Part shown: positions 32,484 to 41,450 of the stretch, in pieces
Layout of the letters: each line of letters starts with the position of its first letter
Position numbering within the stretch: position 1 is the stretch's first letter
From: Lentzea aerocolonigenes
Lineage (GTDB): Bacteria; Actinomycetota; Actinomycetes; Mycobacteriales; Pseudonocardiaceae
Direction: 5' to 3'
DNA length: 64,000 bases
Assembly (NCBI RefSeq): GCF_000974445.1
Contig: NZ_BBOJ01000007.1
Coordinates: 310,001 to 374,000 of the forward strand
Position numbers and translations under genes: made by a program
Notes under the pieces: model-generated
The model's input: the letters and a program-made list of their open reading frames with translations, nothing else
Told to the model about the DNA's origin: nothing
Database searches by the model: none

Positions 32484-34301
32484 CTACAGCGTCAGGCTCC
32501 ACGTGTCGATGGTGCCGACATCGGCGGCGGCCGCGTCACGGACCTGGAGCTTCCAGGTGCCGTTGCGCGTCTCCGACGACAGGTTGACGGTGTAGGTCTG
32601 GTCGATGTTGTCCGCGCTGCCACCGGCGCGGTTGTGCAGTGAGTAGGACGACCCGTCCGGAGCGATCAGGTCGACCACGAGGTCACCGCGGTAGGTGTGC
32701 TTGATGTGCACCTCGACCTGGCTGGTGGCCGACGCGGTGCCGGTGCAGCCGCTGACCGTGATCGAGCTCGACACCGTCGAAACGTCCGGGATCGCGACGT
32801 CCGTGTCGTTGGTCTGCTTGCCGCACGAGGCGGAGCCGACCGTCCACGTGAAGGACGTGCTGCCCGAGCCACCGGCCGACGCCGTGGCCGTGACGGTCAC
32901 GTTGTAGGTGCCCGCGGTGGTCGCGGTACCGGTGACCAGACCGTTCGAGGAACCGATCGACAGACCGGTGGGCAGCCCGGTGGCCGACCACGTGTACGGC
33001 GCGGTGCCGCCGGACGCCGTCAGCTGCAGGTTCGCCGTGCCGTTGAGCGCGGTGGTCTGCGCGCCGGGGTTGGTCACGCCGACGCCGGGAACGCCGCCGG
33101 TGTTGGTGCGCAGCAAGCGGTTCGGCGAGTTCGTGCCGGGGCTCGTGACCTTGTTCGGCGTGGCCGCGGCGATGATCGCGGCCTGCACCTCGGCCGGGGT
33201 CTTGCCGGGGTTGTCCGCGAGGTACAGCGCCGCCGCGCCCGCCACGTGCGGCGAGGCCATCGACGTGCCGCTCATCGTGGCGGAGCCGGTGTTGTTGTTG
33301 TAGGACGCCGAAACGATGTCCTGTCCGGGTGCGAACAGGTCGCTGCAGGTGCCGTAGCTGGAGAACGACGCGCGGGCGTCGGTGCGGGCCGTCGCCATGA
33401 CGTTGATCGTCTCGGTGACGCGCTGCGGCGAGTACTTGCAGGAGTCGTCGTTGAAGTTGCCCGCCGCGACGACGTAGGTGACACCGCGCTGGATCGACGC
33501 GCGGACGGCGTCGTCGAGGACGCGGCTCGGCTCGTTCGCGGTGCCGGTGTACAGGCTCATGTTCGCGACGGCCGGCAGGACGGCGTTCGCGGTGACCCAG
33601 TCGACGCCCGCCGCCTCGGTGGAGACGGAGCCGCCGCCGCCGCAGTTGAGCACGCGGACGGCCTTGAGCTTGACATTCTTGGCCACGCCGTAGGTGGCGC
33701 CACCGACCGTGCCGGACACGTGCGTGCCGTGGCCCTGGCAGTCCTTGCCGTTCTGGCCGTCGGTGAACGCGTCGAACCCGAAGCTCGCCCGCCCGCCGAA
33801 GTCGGTGTGGTCGTAGTTGATGCCGGTGTCGATCACGTACGCCGTGACGTTGGAAGCGTCCGTGCTGTAGCTGTACTTGTTGTTCAGCGGGAGGTCGGTC
33901 TGGTCGACCCGGTCGAGACCCCACGACGGCGGGTTGAGCTGGTCAGCCAGGATTTGGACGGTCCGGTCCTGCTCGACGTAGGCCACCGCCGGGTCGGCCG
34001 CGAGGCGCTTGGCCTGCGAGGCCGACATGGTGGCGGAGAAGCCCTTGAAGGCCGCCTTGTAGGTGAACCCGATCTTGCCTCCGTAGCGCCCGACCAGGCC
34101 GTCGGAGTTGCCCCGGACGGCGTCACGCGCCATGGCGTTGTCTCTGAGCACCACGATGTAGCTGTCCTGGACGGAGTTCGGCGCGTTCTCCGCGAGGATC
34201 TGTCCCTCGGGCTGTGCGGCCACAGCCTGTGGGAGCGCTAACACCGTGCTGACGGCGGCGACCGCCGCCACACCGAGCGTGCGCAGGGTGCGTCGATTCA
34301 T
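32484..34301 (-). CDS. Secreted subtilisin-like protease (S8) with prodomain, He_PIG-like and P domains
   Basis: A 605-residue exported protease. Signal peptide 1-29; inhibitor I9 prodomain about 46-115; S8 catalytic domain about 130-395 with Asp158 (VIDTG), His191 (GHGTHVSGT) and Ser347 (GTSMASPHVAG); a putative Ig (He_PIG) domain about 410-490 (PYTWSATGLPTGLSI); and a C-terminal proprotein-convertase P domain about 505-605 (KHTYRGDLVVDLIAPDGSSY). The core resembles proteinase K/aqualysin-type enzymes. ATG at 34301 is preferred; a GTG is directly adjacent. Single gene, convergent with the CPBP gene 14 bp away. Confidence 0.93.
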   Translation of the reverse strand: MNRRTLRTLGVAAVAAVSTVLALPQAVAAQPEGQILAENAPNSVQDSYIVVLRDNAMARDAVRGNSDGLVGRYGGKIGFTYKAAFKGFSATMSASQAKRLAADPAVAYVEQDRTVQILADQLNPPSWGLDRVDQTDLPLNNKYSYSTDASNVTAYVIDTGINYDHTDFGGRASFGFDAFTDGQNGKDCQGHGTHVSGTVGGATYGVAKNVKLKAVRVLNCGGGGSVSTEAAGVDWVTANAVLPAVANMSLYTGTANEPSRVLDDAVRASIQRGVTYVVAAGNFNDDSCKYSPQRVTETINVMATARTDARASFSSYGTCSDLFAPGQDIVSASYNNNTGSATMSGTSMASPHVAGAAALYLADNPGKTPAEVQAAIIAAATPNKVTSPGTNSPNRLLRTNTGGVPGVGVTNPGAQTTALNGTANLQLTASGGTAPYTWSATGLPTGLSIGSSNGLVTGTATTAGTYNVTVTATASAGGSGSTSFTWTVGSASCGKQTNDTDVAIPDVSTVSSSITVSGCTGTASATSQVEVHIKHTYRGDLVVDLIAPDGSSYSLHNRAGGSADNIDQTYTVNLSSETRNGTWKLQVRDAAAADVGTIDTWSLTL

Positions 34302-34464
34302 CACTGCTCCTTGTTTGCAGGGAACCGCGTGCGAACGCGGGGCCGGCCCTCGACGGCCCGTCAGGATGCGTTCACACGCGGTGCGAAACAGCGTCAGTCC
34401 GCAAGCGGACGTGATGAATCTTTAGTTGAGACAACGATGAGTACAAGCGACTTTCGTACGGTTC

Positions 34465-35484
34465 TCAGCCGGCGAGCGCGAAAAGTTCGTCCGGGCGGCC
34501 AGACTGCTTGAGCACCGCCAGGGACTGCTTCTCCAGCTGACGAATCCGCTCGCGGGTCAGCCCGAGCTCCTCGGCGACCTCCTGGAGCGTGCGCTCACGC
34601 CCGTCCTCCAGGCCGAAGCGCAGACGCAGGATCCGCACCTGCCGTGCGGGCAGGACGTCCAAGAGGGACCGCACGCCGTCGGTGAACTCCTGGCGCTCCA
34701 CGAGATCCGGCGCCGACACGCCGTCGGTGTCCTGGATCAGGTCGCCCAGCACCGAGTCGCCCTCGTCGCCGACCGGCGTCTCCAGCGACACGCAAGTGCG
34801 TGCCGCGTCACGGAGGTCCTGGACGCGGCTCGCGGAACACTTGGCCTCGGCGGCGATCTCCTCGACCGTGGCCTCCCGGCCCAGCGCCGCGGAGAGCTTC
34901 TGGCCGATCTTCTTGAGCTTGTTGACCTCCTCCACGACGTGCACCGGCAGGCGGACCGTGCGGGTCTGCTCGGCAAGACCCCGTTCGATCGCCTGACGGA
35001 TCCACCACATCGCGTAGGTGGAGAACTTGTAGCCCTTGGCGTAGTCGAACTTCTCGACCGCGCGGATCAGTCCGAGGTTGCCCTCCTGCACGACGTCCAG
35101 GAACGGCAGCCCGCGGAACGAGTGCTTCTTCGCGACCGACACGACCAGGCGCAGGTTCGCGCGGATCATGTGATCCTTGGCGCGCTCGCCGTCGGCGGCG
35201 ATGCGCCTGAGCAGCCGGCGATCGTGCGAGCTGTCGCCGGTCTCCAGGAGGTGCGCCGCGTAGACACCGGCCTCGATGCGCTTGGCGAGGTCGACCTCTT
35301 CGGACGCGGTGAGCAGCGGCGTGCCGCCGACGTCGCGCAGGTACTGGCCGACCAGGTCCGCGTCCTGCTGCCCGGACACGCGGTTCTTCAGATCTGCGGG
35401 CATGACAAATCCCCCGTTTCCGTTGGCAGGAGTGGCAGCCGGAAGTGGCTGCCTCACGTGTAACGGTTCAGAGGCCTTGGTCAT
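34465..35484 (-). CDS. Group 2 (HrdB/SigB-like) RNA polymerase sigma factor
   Basis: The 339-residue protein carries sigma-70 regions 1.2 ([16 protein letters not shown]), 2 ([39 protein letters not shown]), 3 ([14 protein letters not shown]) and 4 ([34 protein letters not shown]), without the long N-terminus of the primary sigma factor. It should recognise promoters close to housekeeping ones, probably under stress. ATG at 35484 makes a 17-bp overlap with the upstream CNNM gene; an ATG at 35403 (MPADLKNRV) with GGGGGA 7 bp before it is a realistic alternative. Confidence 0.92.
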   Translation of the reverse strand: MTKASEPLHVRQPLPAATPANGNGGFVMPADLKNRVSGQQDADLVGQYLRDVGGTPLLTASEEVDLAKRIEAGVYAAHLLETGDSSHDRRLLRRIAADGERAKDHMIRANLRLVVSVAKKHSFRGLPFLDVVQEGNLGLIRAVEKFDYAKGYKFSTYAMWWIRQAIERGLAEQTRTVRLPVHVVEEVNKLKKIGQKLSAALGREATVEEIAAEAKCSASRVQDLRDAARTCVSLETPVGDEGDSVLGDLIQDTDGVSAPDLVERQEFTDGVRSLLDVLPARQVRILRLRFGLEDGRERTLQEVAEELGLTRERIRQLEKQSLAVLKQSGRPDELFALAG

Positions 35485-36751
35485 TCCGCGGTTCGGGCTG
35501 TGACCTCAGCCTCACCTTCGTGATCGCGTGGTGCTCGACGGCCAGCACCTCGACCTTCCAGCCGGAGACCTCCACCACGTCACCGGGTTCTTCCGGGATG
35601 CGGCCAAGGAGCACCAGCACCAGACCCGCGATCGTCGCGTACGGACCGGCAGGCGGGTCCCGCAGCTCGACGCCGACGTCCGCCAGGTCGTGCACCGGGA
35701 ACGTGCCGGGCAGCTCGATCGAGCCGTCCGCCTCCGCCCGCACCGCGACCACGTCCGAGTCTGTCTCGTCGTAGATCTCGCCGACGATCTCCTCGAGCAG
35801 GTCCTCCAGCGTCACGATGCCGTCGACCGCGCCGTGTTCGTCCACGACGAGTGCCATCTGTTCGTGCTCGGCCTTCATGCGCCGCAACGCGTCCGTGACG
35901 CGCACCGAGTCCGGCAGGACCATGGGCACCCGCGTCACGTCCGCGAGCGCCACGTCGTCGTCGAGCAGATCGCGCAGGTTCACCACGCCGACCACGTCGT
36001 CCAGGTGACCGTCCTTCGTCACCGGGGCCCGTGAGTGTCCGGACCTCGCCAAGATTTCCCGCGCGGTCGCGGTGTCCAAACCTGCGTCGAGGACGGTGAC
36101 CAGGCGGCGCGGGACCAGGACCTCGCGCAGCTTGCGTTCGTGGATCTCCAGCGCGCCGGTCATGATCGTGCGCTGCTCCGGGTTCAGATGCTGTTGCACC
36201 TCAACGAGATCACGCAGTTCCTCCGCCGACATCTGCTCGTCGTCGGCGTCCGGGTCGCCGCCGAAGATCCGGACCACGAGGTCGGTCGACTTGCTGAGCA
36301 ACCACACCACCGGCCGTGACACGGTCGACAGCAGGTCGAGCGGGCGAGCGATGATCTTCGACCAGCGCACCGCGTACTGCATCGCCAGGCGCTTGGGCGC
36401 CAGTTCCCCCAGGACCAGCGTGACAAACGTGAGAATGACGGTGACCAGCGCGATAGCGACCCCGTTCGCCGCTGCACCGAGGAACTCCAGCAACGGCACG
36501 AGGGGCTGCGCGAGAGAGACGGCAGCCGTCGCCGAGGCGAGGAAACCCGACAGCGTGATGCCGATCTGGATGGTCGCGAAATACCTGTTCGGATCGCGTG
36601 CGAGGCGCACGAGCGTGTGGCGTCCTTCGCGCTCCAACGACCGCAGCTGCCCTTCCCGCAACGACACCAGCGCCATCTCGCTGCCCGCGAACGTCGCGTT
36701 CAGCAACACCAGCACAGCGACCAGAGCGAGGTTGAAGCCATACCCGTCCAC
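35468..36751 (-). CDS. CNNM/CorC-type membrane transporter with CBS pair (hemolysin-C family)
   Basis: The 427-residue protein has a CNNM domain with about four helices (residues 1-190; [38 protein letters not shown]), a CBS pair (about 205-335; [36 protein letters not shown]) and a CorC_HlyC domain at the end ([19 protein letters not shown]). Homologues export Mg2+ or other cations. The GTG at 36751 is chosen because the first helix follows at once. Its 3' end overlaps the sigma factor gene by 17 bp, so the two are coupled. Confidence 0.9.
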   Translation of the reverse strand: MDGYGFNLALVAVLVLLNATFAGSEMALVSLREGQLRSLEREGRHTLVRLARDPNRYFATIQIGITLSGFLASATAAVSLAQPLVPLLEFLGAAANGVAIALVTVILTFVTLVLGELAPKRLAMQYAVRWSKIIARPLDLLSTVSRPVVWLLSKSTDLVVRIFGGDPDADDEQMSAEELRDLVEVQQHLNPEQRTIMTGALEIHERKLREVLVPRRLVTVLDAGLDTATAREILARSGHSRAPVTKDGHLDDVVGVVNLRDLLDDDVALADVTRVPMVLPDSVRVTDALRRMKAEHEQMALVVDEHGAVDGIVTLEDLLEEIVGEIYDETDSDVVAVRAEADGSIELPGTFPVHDLADVGVELRDPPAGPYATIAGLVLVLLGRIPEEPGDVVEVSGWKVEVLAVEHHAITKVRLRSQPEPRNDQGL

Positions 36752-36844
36752 ACGTTTGGGGTAGCACGCGTGGTGGTATTTCGCACCCTGACGGCCATCT
36801 TGAGCAGCCAGGAGGGCCCTCAGGCAAACGAGGTGGGGAAAGAG

Positions 36845-37240
36845 ATGGATGCTCCCGAGGTGCTCAGCACCTCCGCGAGGACCGTGTACGCCCTGCCGGA
36901 GGACAAACCCGATCTGGCCGCCGTGCGCGCTTGGGCGTGCAGTCTTGTCGGAGATGTCTCTGAGGACGTTCGGCTCGACGTGCTCCTCGTGTGCACAGAA
37001 CTCGCCAGCAACGCCTACGAGCACGCTGAGGGGCCACGGACCGTGCGGGTGCATAGGCAAGCCGACGTCATCCGCATCGAGGTGGACGACCACACTCCGG
37101 CCGAACTTCCGCACTTGGGCGAGTCACGGCTCGGTGATTCGCGGGGGCGTGGACTGCTGTTGATCGCCCAGATCTCACGTTGCTGGGGCACGCGCGACTT
37201 CGCCGGTGGCAAGACCATCTGGGCAGAGGTGAGCGCATAG
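36845..37240 (+). CDS. SpoIIAB/RsbW-like ATP-binding protein (anti-sigma-type HATPase)
   Basis: The 131-residue protein is a single HATPase_c_2 domain: N box in CTELASNAYEHAEG (about 57-70), D box in VIRIEVDDHTPAE and G box SRGRGLLLIAQIS (about 102-114). It has no dimerisation/phosphoacceptor domain. In actinomycetes such stand-alone ATPases act as anti-sigma or anti-anti-sigma kinases, or as unknown regulators. A GGGGAAAGAG ribosome site precedes the ATG. It is divergent from the CNNM/sigma operon, which makes the group 2 sigma factor a possible partner, though SpoIIAB proteins usually bind other sigma types. Confidence 0.8.
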   Translation: MDAPEVLSTSARTVYALPEDKPDLAAVRAWACSLVGDVSEDVRLDVLLVCTELASNAYEHAEGPRTVRVHRQADVIRIEVDDHTPAELPHLGESRLGDSRGRGLLLIAQISRCWGTRDFAGGKTIWAEVSA

Positions 37241-37244
37241 GTCG

Positions 37245-37263
37245 TCTGTGCGTTTCGCACAGA
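37245..37263 (+). terminator. Hairpin after the anti-sigma-like gene
   Basis: TCTGTGCG and CGCACAGA form an 8-bp stem with TTT loop, followed by AAAAG, 4 bp after the stop codon. Confidence 0.6.
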
Positions 37264-37319
37264 AAAGTCATGACACCGCACGGATGGGTCTTGCCGGGCG
37301 CCGCCTCGACTCTTGAGGC

Positions 37320-38060
37320 ATGACGACAACGGTTTCTCCAGCGGTCAGGCCGCTGGTGCGCCACGGGTTCGAGATGCTCGCGGCGATGCTGATCGGGATG
37401 GCGCTGCTCGGGCCCCTGTGGACACCTGAGCGCGTCGAGCTCGCCGCCCTGTGGATGGCGGTGTCGATGTCCGTGCCCATGGCGTTGTGGATGCGCTATC
37501 GCGGCCATGGCCGGATCTTCGAGATGTCCGCGGCGATGTTCGTGCCGTACCTCGTGCTGTTCGTGCCGTACTGGCTCGGCGCGCTCGACGGTGATGCGGT
37601 GGAGATGGGCGGGCACGTGCTGATGCTCCCCGCGATGGTCGCCGTGATGATCCGCTATCGGCACGAGCACGGGACACCTACTACGAATCGGGTCATACGC
37701 GCGTTGGGCGATCGTTGGCCGATGGTTGTTGCTCTGGCCCTGTCGTTCGACTTCTGGCAGACGCCGCTCGTGCCTCCCGTTTGGACGCTGCTGCTGTGCC
37801 AGGCGGCGTACCTGGTCTGGGGCCGACGCGCGCCACGGCTGCAACTGGCGGTGTTCGGTGTGTACCTCGTGCTGGCCGCTGCGGTGATCGTGGTGTCGCC
37901 TTCGCTCGGGGTCCTGCTGATCGCTCTGGGATGGGGCGCGCACGCCGTGTGGGACCTCGTGCACCACGTCCGCAACGCCGTCGTGCCCCGGTGGTGGTCG
38001 GAGTTCTGCGGAGTGTTCGACCTGGTCGTAGCGGTCACGATCCTGCTGAAGTGGTTCTAG
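37320..38060 (+). CDS. Seven-to-eight-helix membrane protein of unknown function
   Basis: The 246-residue protein is almost wholly hydrophobic helices (first GFEMLAAMLIGMALLGPLW, last FCGVFDLVVAVTILLKWF), with short loops holding conserved-looking charged pairs (RYRGHGR, RYRHEHG, HAVWDLVHHV). His residues near the helix ends might bind metal or haem, which is a guess. It ends 4 bp before a histidine kinase gene, so it is probably cotranscribed with that two-component system and may be its membrane sensor partner or its output. Confidence 0.7.
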   Translation: MTTTVSPAVRPLVRHGFEMLAAMLIGMALLGPLWTPERVELAALWMAVSMSVPMALWMRYRGHGRIFEMSAAMFVPYLVLFVPYWLGALDGDAVEMGGHVLMLPAMVAVMIRYRHEHGTPTTNRVIRALGDRWPMVVALALSFDFWQTPLVPPVWTLLLCQAAYLVWGRRAPRLQLAVFGVYLVLAAAVIVVSPSLGVLLIALGWGAHAVWDLVHHVRNAVVPRWWSEFCGVFDLVVAVTILLKWF

Positions 38061-38064
38061 GCTG

Positions 38065-39132
38065 ATGGCGATGAACGATCTTCCGCACACCGCGCTGCGC
38101 GGAACCCTGCACGTGCTGTGGGCGAGCTGTCTCGTCGTGCCGCTGATCGCGGTGCTGCGCGAACCGTCCGCCACGCGCTGGCTCGGCGTGCTCGGGCTGC
38201 TGGCGCTGGCCGTCGCGTACGCGGTGACGTTGCGCGGCGGCCCCGTCTGGGTGCTCGTGGCGGCGACCCTGGTCTCGATCCCGCTGGTGGCACCCGTCGG
38301 TCCCCGCGAGATGTCGACGTGGGCGTGGATCGGCGGCGCCGCGGCCGGTTTCGCGCCACTGCTGCTGACGGGCGTGTGGCGGTGGTTGGCGGCGATCTGC
38401 GCGGTCGTGCTGACGGGCGTGGTCGGCGCCTTCGTGGCGCACTACGCCACGACGTACCAGATGATCGCGGTGGCGGTCGGGGCGACGATCCTCGCGATGG
38501 CGGGCCTGCCGATGTGGTTCGCCGGCCTGCTGGCCCAGGCACGGGCGGGCCGTGAGGCGCAGGCGGAACTGGCGGTGAGCGAGGAACGGCTGCGGTTCGC
38601 CCGTGACGTGCACGACCTGCTCGGCCACCGCCTCACCGTGATCGCGCTGAAGGCCGAACTGGCCGGCCGGTTGGCCTCGACCGATCCGGAGCGGTCGTCC
38701 GTCGAGGCGTTCGAGGTGCAACGGCTCGCCTCCTCGGCGCTGGAGGAAGTGCGCGACGCGGTGCACGGCTACCGCGCGGTGAACCTGCCCGAGCAGCTGG
38801 AGGCCGTGCGGAACGTGCTGCGGGAGGCGGGCATCCGTTGCACCGTCACGAAAGTCCCGGTGCACGGCGAGAGCGCCACCCAACTCGCGCTGGCGCTGCG
38901 CGAGGCGTGCACGAACGTCCTGCGCCACAGCCACGCGACGTGGTGCATGATCGACGTCGCGGTCGTGGACGGGGAGGTGCGGATGACCGTCACGAACGAC
39001 GGCACCGAGAAGCCGTCCGGTTCCGGCAACGGCCTGCGCGGCATGAGCGAACGTCTGGTCGCGGTGGGAGGCAAGGTGTCCGTCGAACAGTCGGCCGACT
39101 CGTTCACACTGCAGGTCGTGGTGCCCGCGTGA
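38065..39132 (+). CDS. Sensor histidine kinase, DesK-like
   Basis: The 355-residue protein has five to six membrane helices (residues 14-157), HisKA_3 with His183 (RFARDVHDLLGHRLTVIALK, the classic DesK-type motif) and an HATPase domain (LREACTNVLRHSHATWCMID; NGLRGMSERLVAVGG). DesK kinases read membrane thickness or fluidity; whether this one does is unknown. It overlaps the response regulator by 4 bp (GTGA) and follows a membrane-protein gene by 4 bp. The ATG at 38065 or a second at 38071 may start it. Confidence 0.9.
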   Translation: MAMNDLPHTALRGTLHVLWASCLVVPLIAVLREPSATRWLGVLGLLALAVAYAVTLRGGPVWVLVAATLVSIPLVAPVGPREMSTWAWIGGAAAGFAPLLLTGVWRWLAAICAVVLTGVVGAFVAHYATTYQMIAVAVGATILAMAGLPMWFAGLLAQARAGREAQAELAVSEERLRFARDVHDLLGHRLTVIALKAELAGRLASTDPERSSVEAFEVQRLASSALEEVRDAVHGYRAVNLPEQLEAVRNVLREAGIRCTVTKVPVHGESATQLALALREACTNVLRHSHATWCMIDVAVVDGEVRMTVTNDGTEKPSGSGNGLRGMSERLVAVGGKVSVEQSADSFTLQVVVPA

Positions 39133-39734
39133 TCAGGGTGCTGCTGGCCGACGACGAGGAGCTGATCCGCGACGCCCTAGCGGCCCTGCTGGACCTGGAA
39201 CCGGACCTGGAGGTGGTCGCCAGGGCCGGCGACGGCAGGGCGGCCGTGGAGGCAGCCCGCGCCCACCGCCCGGACGTGGCCGTGGTGGACCTGCAGATGC
39301 CCCTCCTCGACGGCCTGGAGGTCACCGAGGAACTGGCGCGGGCCCTGCCGTCGTGCGCGGTGGTGATCCTGACCGGCCGAGGCAGACCCCCACACCTGCA
39401 ACAGGCCCTGCAGGCGGGAGCGAAGGGCTTCCTGCCCAAGGGCTCCCCCGGCGGCACACTCGCCGACGTGATCCGCCGCGTCCACTCGGGCTCGCGCTGG
39501 GTGGACCCGGCCCTGGCAGCCGACGCGCTGGCCGCACCCCCGTGCCCGCTGACGCAACGGGAGCTGGAAGTGCTCAGGCTGAGCGAGTTCGGGACGCCGG
39601 TGGCGGAGATCGCCGCGCGCACCTCGTTGTCGGCGGGGACGGTGCGGAACCACCTGGCTGCGGCGGTGGCCAAGCTCGGGGTGGGTGGCCGGGCGGACGC
39701 TTTTCAGGTGGCGCACGAGCACGGGTGGCTCTAG
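39129..39734 (+). CDS. NarL/FixJ (DesR-like) response regulator
   Basis: The 201-residue protein has a receiver domain (ADDEE at 7-11, Asp54 in VVDLQMPLLDG, Lys in FLPKGSPGGTL) and a C-terminal LuxR helix-turn-helix (LTQRELEVLRLSEFGTPVAE). GTG start overlaps the kinase stop. It pairs with the DesK-like kinase; no desaturase gene is nearby. The gene is followed at 46 bp by the 49-bp tandem array. Confidence 0.92.
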   Translation: MIRVLLADDEELIRDALAALLDLEPDLEVVARAGDGRAAVEAARAHRPDVAVVDLQMPLLDGLEVTEELARALPSCAVVILTGRGRPPHLQQALQAGAKGFLPKGSPGGTLADVIRRVHSGSRWVDPALAADALAAPPCPLTQRELEVLRLSEFGTPVAEIAARTSLSAGTVRNHLAAAVAKLGVGGRADAFQVAHEHGWL

Positions 39735-40307
39735 CGGCGCGGTGAGGGCGGCGCGACGGGGCGGGGGCCCAACTCCGGCGGCCGACGTGAGCCGGCGGGC
39801 TCGGCAGCACTGTCGGCGTGGCTTGAGCGGGCGACGCAGGTCGGCGGGCTCGGCGACATTGTCGGCGCGACTCCCGCGGCCGACGCAGGCCGGCGGGCTC
39901 GACATCGTCGGTGTGGCCTCAGCGGGCGACGTGAGTCGGCATGCTCGGCAGCATTATCGGCGCGACTCCCGCGACCGACGTAAGCCGACACGCTCGGCAG
40001 CACTGTCGGCGTGACTCCCGCGGCCGACGTAAGCCGGCGGACTCGGCAGCGCTGTCGGCGCGACTCCTGCGACCGACGTAAGCCGGCACGCGCGGCGACA
40101 TTGTCGGCGCGGCTTCAGTGGGCGACGTGAGCCGGCGGACTTGGCCACGTTGTCGGTGACGTTCCACCGGCCGCGATGGACCGGCGAGCTCGCGTTGATT
40201 CCCGTTGAGCACGCCGTTGTCCACACGGGTCGCCGACCACGTGTCCGCCGCGGTCCCTATCTCGTTGCGCGACCGGCCCAGCCGACACCCGCCAGCCGAC
40301 GCGCGCT
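39735..40307. other. 573-bp gap dominated by the 49-bp tandem array
   Basis: Apart from the array at 39781-40170 this gap holds a GC-rich lead-in (39735-39780) and about 137 bp of unremarkable sequence before the GntR stop codon. Reading frames across it on either strand repeat the same short peptides and are artefacts. Confidence 0.7.
39781..40170. repeat. Eight-copy imperfect 49-bp tandem repeat
   Basis: Units start at 39781, 39830, 39879, 39925, 39974, 40023, 40072 and 40121; all are 49 bp except the third (46 bp) and a degenerate last copy. Each holds (R)CCGACGTAAGCCGGC near its start and TGTCGGCGCGACTCCCGCG near its end, so GTCGGC of one unit and GCCGAC of the next form inverted arms across each junction. 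Divergence between units is roughly 10-25%. Confidence 0.9.
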
Positions 40308-40970
40308 CTAGCCGCCCTCCCCCGACGGCCCCGACGTGAGCACGTCGAACGCGTGCCTGCGGTGCTCCGCGAACAGCTTCAGCGCCCCGTCTACGTTGCC
40401 CAGCCTCAGCGCCGCGACCAGGTCCCGGTGCTCCTCGCGGATCTGCTCGAGGTAGCCGTGCGTGCTCACGTTCACCCGCGTGATCAGGAACAGGTGCACC
40501 TGCGACCTGATCGCCTGCCAGGCCTGGGTCAACCGCGAGTGGGCGGCGGCCGCGTACACGGCGTCGTGGAACGCTATGTCGCACCGCACCATCTCGTGTG
40601 GGGTGTCCGCGCGGTCCATTGCGGTGGCGGCCTTTTCGATCAGCTCCAGTGACTCGTCGGAGGCCTGGTCGACCACTCTCCGGACGGCCAGGACCTCCAG
40701 TGCGCCGCGCAGGCTGTCCAGTTCGGCCACGTCTTGCACGGACAGGGCCGTCACCGTTGCGCCGCGGTGCCATTCGGTGCGCACGAGGCCCTCTCGTTCC
40801 AGCGACTGCAGCGCCTCGCGGATCGGGCCTCGGCTGACCTTCAGGGCCTCCGACAGCTCCACCTCCCGCAGGGGCGCGCCCGGTGCGTAGCGGCCGTCGA
40901 AGATCGCCTCGCGGATCACGTCCGCGACCTCGCTGCTCAGGCCTCGCCTGCGTGCAGGTCCCACCGTCAT
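40308..40970 (-). CDS. GntR-family regulator with FCD domain
   Basis: The 220-residue protein has a GntR winged helix (residues about 9-70; LREVELSEALKVSRGPIREA) and an FCD all-helical effector domain (about 80-205; VRCDIAFHDAVYAAAAHSRL holds the metal/ligand Asp-His pattern). FCD regulators respond to small organic acids or sugar acids. It is divergent from a VOC-fold gene; two identical CAATGTTAACA boxes lie between them, so it probably represses both. Confidence 0.92.
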   Translation of the reverse strand: MTVGPARRRGLSSEVADVIREAIFDGRYAPGAPLREVELSEALKVSRGPIREALQSLEREGLVRTEWHRGATVTALSVQDVAELDSLRGALEVLAVRRVVDQASDESLELIEKAATAMDRADTPHEMVRCDIAFHDAVYAAAAHSRLTQAWQAIRSQVHLFLITRVNVSTHGYLEQIREEHRDLVAALRLGNVDGALKLFAEHRRHAFDVLTSGPSGEGG

Positions 40971-40974
40971 GTCG

Positions 40975-41020
40975 CAATGTTAACAAGCACACAGGTTGCC
41001 CGCTTGTCTCAATGTTAACA
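40975..41020. promoter_or_regulatory. Two CAATGTTAACA boxes, probable GntR operators
   Basis: The 11-mer CAATGTTAACA occurs at 40975-40985 and 41010-41020, 35 bp apart, each with a perfect TGTTAACA palindrome. They flank the divergent promoters of the GntR gene (start 40970) and the VOC gene (start 41028). AT-rich palindromes stand out strongly in this GC-rich DNA. Confidence 0.75.
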
Positions 41021-41027
41021 TTCCTAC

Positions 41028-41450
41028 ATGCCGAACATCCCACGCTTTCACCTCGCCATGCCCGTTGACGACCTCGACGCCGCGCGCCGCTTCTACGGCG
41101 AGACGCTCGGCCTGGAGCAGGGGCGCAGCTCGGACACCTGGGTCGACTGGAACCTGCACGGCCACCAGTTCGTCACGCACCTCGCCCCGAAATCGGGGGC
41201 GGGACGGGTCAGCAACCCCGTCGACGGGCACGACGTGCCGGTGCCCCACTTCGGACTGGTCCTGACCGTGCCGGAGTTCCAGGTCCTGGCCGAGAAGCTT
41301 CAGGGCGCCGGAACGAAGTTCGTCATCGAGCCGTACGTGCGGTTCAAGGGTGAGCCGGGCGAGCAGTGGACGATGTTCCTGCTGGACCCGGCGGGCAACG
41401 CGCTCGAGTTCAAGGCGTTCGCGGACGACTCCCAGGTGTTCGCAGTCTGA
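41028..41450 (+). CDS. VOC-family protein (glyoxalase/dioxygenase fold)
   Basis: The 140-residue protein has the VOC pattern: [20 protein letters not shown] at the start (metal His8), [18 protein letters not shown] in the middle (second His) and [15 protein letters not shown] at the end (Glu ligand). It may be a lactoylglutathione lyase-like or dioxygenase-like metalloenzyme. Under probable control of the divergent GntR/FCD regulator. Its last 13 bases form the first unit of a degenerate tandem array downstream. Confidence 0.88.
   Translation: MPNIPRFHLAMPVDDLDAARRFYGETLGLEQGRSSDTWVDWNLHGHQFVTHLAPKSGAGRVSNPVDGHDVPVPHFGLVLTVPEFQVLAEKLQGAGTKFVIEPYVRFKGEPGEQWTMFLLDPAGNALEFKAFADDSQVFAV

Noticed and set aside
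39781..40170. CRISPR array
   Set aside because: There are no unique spacers between constant repeats; similarity runs through the whole 49-bp unit, and there are no cas genes.
39685..40226. Reading frames on both strands across the 49-bp array
   Set aside because: The peptides simply repeat (for example GLRRPRESRRQCC-type motifs) because 49 is not a multiple of 3 and the frame cycles; no start sites.
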